64,000 nucleotides of DNA, from positions 62,001 through 126,000 of the forward strand of contig NZ_PUIP01000005.1 of the NCBI RefSeq assembly GCF_002968015.1, written 5' to 3'. The notes beneath the pieces were generated by a model, which saw only the letters and a list, made by a program, of their open reading frames with translations, was not told where the DNA came from and did not search any database. The translations under genes and the position numbers were made by a program. Positions 61,392 to 64,000 of the stretch are shown here, in pieces. Every line of letters begins with the position of its first letter. Positions within the stretch are counted from its first letter, which is position 1. The DNA is from Massilia phosphatilytica. GTDB lineage: Bacteria > Pseudomonadota > Gammaproteobacteria > Burkholderiales > Burkholderiaceae_D.

Positions 61392-62560
61392 GCCCGCGCG
61401 CCCTGATCATCGGCGGCTCGCTCGGCGGACTGCTGGCAGCCAACACGTTGCGGACGATCGGCTGGCGCGTCGATGTGTTCGAGCGCTCGCCCCATGCGCT
61501 CGACAGCCGCGGCGGCGGCATCGTGCTGCAGCCGGACGTGCTGCACGCCTTCCACTTCGCGGGCATCCGGCCCGCCGGCGCGCTGGGCGTGGCGTCGGTC
61601 GACCGCATCTACCTCGATCGCGCGGGCACCGTCGTACGGCGCGATCATCAACCGCAGACGCAGACGTCGTGGAACATGCTGCACGGGACGATGCGGCGCG
61701 CACTGCCCGACGCGTGCATCCATCCGGGCGAGACCCTGGAGCGCATCGAGCAGGCCGGCGGCCAGGTACGCGCGGTGTTCGCGAGCGGCCGCGTGGAGAC
61801 GGGCGACCTGCTGATCGGCGCGGACGGCGCCCGCTCCACGGTCCGCTCGCTCATGCTGCCGGACGTGCGGCCGGACTATGCGGGCTATGTCGCGTGGCGC
61901 GGCCTCGTGCCGGAGCCCGATCTCGACGCGGACAGCCGCGCGGTGCTGGACGGCGTGTTCGCCTTCCAGCACGACGAGGGCGAGCAGATGCTGCTCGAAT
62001 ACCTCGTCCCCGGCGAGGACGGCGCCACCGCACCGGGCCACCGGCGCTGGAACTGGGTGTGGTACCGCAAGGTGCCGCAGGATGACTTGCCGTCGCTGCT
62101 GACGGACCGCAACGGCCGCACGCACACGTTCTCGCTGCCGCCGGGCGCGCTGCCCGACGCGCAGGCCGCAACACTCCGTCTCGATGCCGCCCGGCTGCTC
62201 GCGCCGCAGTTCGGCGCGCTCGTGCAGCGAACCAGGGAGCCGTTCGTGCAGGCGATCCTCGACCTCGCGGTGCCGCGCATGGTGTTCGGCCGGGTGCTGC
62301 TGCTGGGCGACGCCGCGTTCGTCCCGCGCCCGCACACTGCCGGCGGCGCGGCCAAGGCGGCGGCCAATGCACTGGCGCTCGCCCAGGCCTTGCAACGGAC
62401 CGGTCAGCCGATCGAGGCCCGCCTGCGGGAATGGGAAGTGCTGCAGCTGCGCACCGGCCGCGACCTGGTCGACTGGGGCCGGCGGATCGGCGACAGCATC
62501 ATGGGTGTGCCGCGAGCAGCAGGCTACACAGGTTCCCGCGCTCGAAGCGTGGGTCCTTGA
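61388..62560 (+). CDS. FAD-dependent aromatic/heterocyclic monooxygenase 2
   Basis: A 390-residue paralogue of the protein at 51025-52257. FAD motif ALIIGGSLGGLLAANTL, LLIGADGARSTVRSLM, YAGYVAWRGLVPEP (also YAGYVAWRGLV in copy 1), and RVLLLGDAAFVPRPHTAGG. The active-site loop differs (HTAGGA versus HCGMGV), which suggests a different substrate or step. It is coupled to the MFS gene. Its last 62 bp overlap the converging HD-protein gene. Confidence 0.88.
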   Translation: MSPRALIIGGSLGGLLAANTLRTIGWRVDVFERSPHALDSRGGGIVLQPDVLHAFHFAGIRPAGALGVASVDRIYLDRAGTVVRRDHQPQTQTSWNMLHGTMRRALPDACIHPGETLERIEQAGGQVRAVFASGRVETGDLLIGADGARSTVRSLMLPDVRPDYAGYVAWRGLVPEPDLDADSRAVLDGVFAFQHDEGEQMLLEYLVPGEDGATAPGHRRWNWVWYRKVPQDDLPSLLTDRNGRTHTFSLPPGALPDAQAATLRLDAARLLAPQFGALVQRTREPFVQAILDLAVPRMVFGRVLLLGDAAFVPRPHTAGGAAKAAANALALAQALQRTGQPIEARLREWEVLQLRTGRDLVDWGRRIGDSIMGVPRAAGYTGSRARSVGP

Positions 62561-63116
62561 ATGCGAGGAAGTCGTCGTTGAAGGTGCCGAACGTCGTCTC
62601 GGGCCGGTGCTTCAGGCCGGCGTAGAACGTGTCGATGACGTCGTGCGCGAAACCGTCGCCGCGCGGGTGCGCAGCGAGCACGGCGTCCCGCTCGGCCGAA
62701 CGGATGGCGTCGATGCCGCGGCCCACCATGTCCATGCCGGCGCCCGCCTGCACGAGGCGGATTTCCGGGTGCATGTGCTCGGGGATGCCGGGCGTCGTGT
62801 GCAGCGCGATCGCGAGCCAGACCTTGTCGATATCCTGCCCGGCGATCCCGTGGCCGCGCAGGAAATCGCGCGCCGCGTTCGCGCCATCGACCTCGAAGCG
62901 CAACCGGCTGCCGTGGTAATGCGGCGTGATGCCGATGTCGTGGAACATGGCGGCGGCGTACAGCAGTTCGGGGTCGAACGCGAGGCCGAGCTGTTCACCC
63001 AGCAGCGCGCCCCACCAGTACACGCGGGCCGAGTGGTGGAACAGCATGTCACTGGCCGTGTCGCGGACGTACGCCGTGATCTCGCGGGCGATGCGGCTGT
63101 CGGGCAGGGTCATCAT
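62499..63116 (-). CDS. HD-domain hydrolase, cyanamide-hydratase-like
   Basis: A 205-residue HD-superfamily metalloprotein. Motif order FHHSARVYWWG (26-36) and AMFHDIGIT (56-64, His59-Asp60) closely resembles the cyanamide hydratase/DDI2 group rather than signalling HD phosphohydrolases. The ATG at 63116 overlaps the cupin stop (ATGA). The 3-prime end overlaps monooxygenase 2 by 62 bp. Real substrates of bacterial members are mostly unknown; a nitrile, isonitrile or amide-type compound is possible. Confidence 0.82.
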   Translation of the reverse strand: MMTLPDSRIAREITAYVRDTASDMLFHHSARVYWWGALLGEQLGLAFDPELLYAAAMFHDIGITPHYHGSRLRFEVDGANAARDFLRGHGIAGQDIDKVWLAIALHTTPGIPEHMHPEIRLVQAGAGMDMVGRGIDAIRSAERDAVLAAHPRGDGFAHDVIDTFYAGLKHRPETTFGTFNDDFLAFKDPRFERGNLCSLLLAAHP

Positions 63117-63505
63117 TGTGCCGCCGGGAGCACGAGCTTCTGCTCCCCCTCGTCCAGCACGAACACGGCGAGCAGCTTTGCCGGCTTGTCCTTGCTGGGA
63201 TTGCGCGTCACCCGGTGGCGGGCGCCCGGGTCCTCGTACCACGACTCGCCCGTGCGGTACACGCGCGGAGGCGCATCGTCGACGGCGCTGACGATTTCTC
63301 CGGACAGCACCTGCGCGTAGATGAAGGACGACTTCGGATGCGTGTGCGGCGGCGCTTCGGCACCGGGCGCGAACGACACTTCCACCGCCACCAGCGCCTT
63401 GCCGGGCACGTTCGGCAGCGCGCGGTGGAACAGGGGCTTCACCGTCTCGTGCGCGCTGGCCGCGCCGGCCAGCAGCGCCAGGCACAAAGGGATCACGAAC
63501 TTCAT
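63113..63505 (-). CDS. Exported small cupin protein
   Basis: A 130-residue single-domain cupin with signal peptide (about 1-18, GAASA-HET). Metal-site motif PPHTHPKSSFIYAQVLSGE and second cupin motif GARHRVTRN. The ATG at 63505 has a GGAGG site. It lies between the AhpD-like and HD genes in one operon. Function unknown; periplasmic metal-bound cupins of this size may be isomerases or dioxygenase-like. Confidence 0.85.
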   Translation of the reverse strand: MKFVIPLCLALLAGAASAHETVKPLFHRALPNVPGKALVAVEVSFAPGAEAPPHTHPKSSFIYAQVLSGEIVSAVDDAPPRVYRTGESWYEDPGARHRVTRNPSKDKPAKLLAVFVLDEGEQKLVLPAAQ

Positions 63506-63515
63506 CGCCGCCTCC

Positions 63516-63974
63516 TCAGCGCGCTGCCGCCACGGCGGCCGGCTGTGCGCGGAAGCTGATCGCCATGCGGTTGTACGCATTCATCAGACCGATCGCGATG
63601 GTCAGGTCGGCCAGCTGCTGCTGGCCGAACACGGCGGCGGCAGCGGCATACTCGGCATCCGGCACGCCCGTCTCGGCCACCTTCGTGACCGTCTCGGCCC
63701 ACGCGAGGGCCGCGCGTTCGGTCGCGTCGAACAGGCTGCCCGCCTCGCGCCAGGCGGGCACCAGCACGAGCTTGTCGATGGTGACGCCTTCCTTCAGCAG
63801 GTCGCGCGAATGCATGTCGATGCAATAGGCGCAGCCGTTGATCTGCGAGACGCGCAGGTAGACGAGGTCGACGAGCACCTTGGCCAGGCCGCTGTTCATG
63901 ATGTGGCCGTACACGCCGCCGAGTGCCTTCATGCCGGCCGGGGTGGCCGCGTTGTAATCCATGCGCTGGGTCAT
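63516..63974 (-). CDS. AhpD/carboxymuconolactone-decarboxylase-like protein
   Basis: A 152-residue helical protein of the CMD/AhpD superfamily with the redox motif NGCAYCIDMHSRD (Cys48, Cys51, His55). This pattern indicates an alkylhydroperoxidase-type activity rather than a decarboxylase. The ATG at 63974 has an AGGAGAAA site. It begins the AhpD-cupin-HD operon, whose promoter is cut by the window edge. It may protect against peroxides made by the monooxygenases. Confidence 0.92.
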   Translation of the reverse strand: MTQRMDYNAATPAGMKALGGVYGHIMNSGLAKVLVDLVYLRVSQINGCAYCIDMHSRDLLKEGVTIDKLVLVPAWREAGSLFDATERAALAWAETVTKVAETGVPDAEYAAAAAVFGQQQLADLTIAIGLMNAYNRMAISFRAQPAAVAAAR

Positions 63975-64000
63975 TTTGTTTCTCCTGGTTGAACGGTATG

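Noticed and set aside
1..64000. CRISPR arrays, tRNA or rRNA genes, prophage or intact insertion sequences
   Set aside because: None seen on reading through; the only repeat structure of note is the cluster at 43251-43465, which has too few copies and no CRISPR spacing pattern.

Overview
The window is GC-rich, densely coded DNA from a Gram-negative beta-proteobacterium, most likely an Oxalobacteraceae member of the Massilia/Duganella/Pseudoduganella type. Grounds: a Burkholderiales-style porin, a T6SS gene order like that of Burkholderia, three large TonB-dependent receptors of the Xanthomonas/Caulobacter carbohydrate class, and abundant plant-polysaccharide enzymes. The genus is inference; no rRNA or housekeeping marker is present. 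I see no tRNA, rRNA, CRISPR array, prophage or intact insertion sequence.

Region 1 (1-7.2 kb) is part of a type VI secretion cluster: a leftward operon (TPR lipoprotein, tssB, tssC, hcp, tssE, tssF, the last running off the left edge) and a rightward pair tssK-tssL, separated by an AT-rich divergent promoter region.

Region 2 (7.2-31 kb) is a first polysaccharide-utilisation locus: aldose 1-epimerase, XylR-type regulator, GH42, GH29, GH97, CE1-like esterase, flavin-dependent tryptophan-halogenase-like protein, TonB receptor, GH3, a second esterase and a GH5. Two paralogous membrane-spanning AraC regulators sit in it. Their DNA-binding halves are nearly identical while their periplasmic sensor halves have diverged. 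Seven promoters here share one architecture: direct repeats 22 bp apart, the proximal repeat overlapping a TTG-type -35, and a -10 placed 17-18 bp downstream. One of the seven drives no obvious gene: it reads into a strong intrinsic terminator and predicts a roughly 60-nt small RNA or an attenuated leader of the first AraC gene. Between GH97 and the esterase is the scar of a deleted exported protein (signal peptide joined out of frame to a C-terminal tail).

Region 3 (31-47.9 kb) is a second locus: two TonB receptors, GH35, a DUF2264 protein, GH105, a heparinase II/III-like protein, a sugar MFS transporter and two LacI regulators. Five LacI-type operators with half-site near GTGGTAAC lie in front of its operons. 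The enzyme set fits arabinogalactan or rhamnogalacturonan side chains. A REPIN-like repeat cluster lies at 43.25-43.47 kb.

Region 4 (47.9-64 kb) is a catabolic island for a small, probably aromatic or heterocyclic, acid: porin, exported amidohydrolase, TetR, FAD monooxygenase, VOC protein, complete branched-chain-type ABC importer, AAHS-type MFS permease, old yellow enzyme, second MFS, second FAD monooxygenase, HD hydrolase, cupin and AhpD-like protein. Seven palindromes of the form TKATC-N4-GATMA precede six transcription units, including the tetR gene, and define a likely TetR regulon. The substrate cannot be named from sequence alone.
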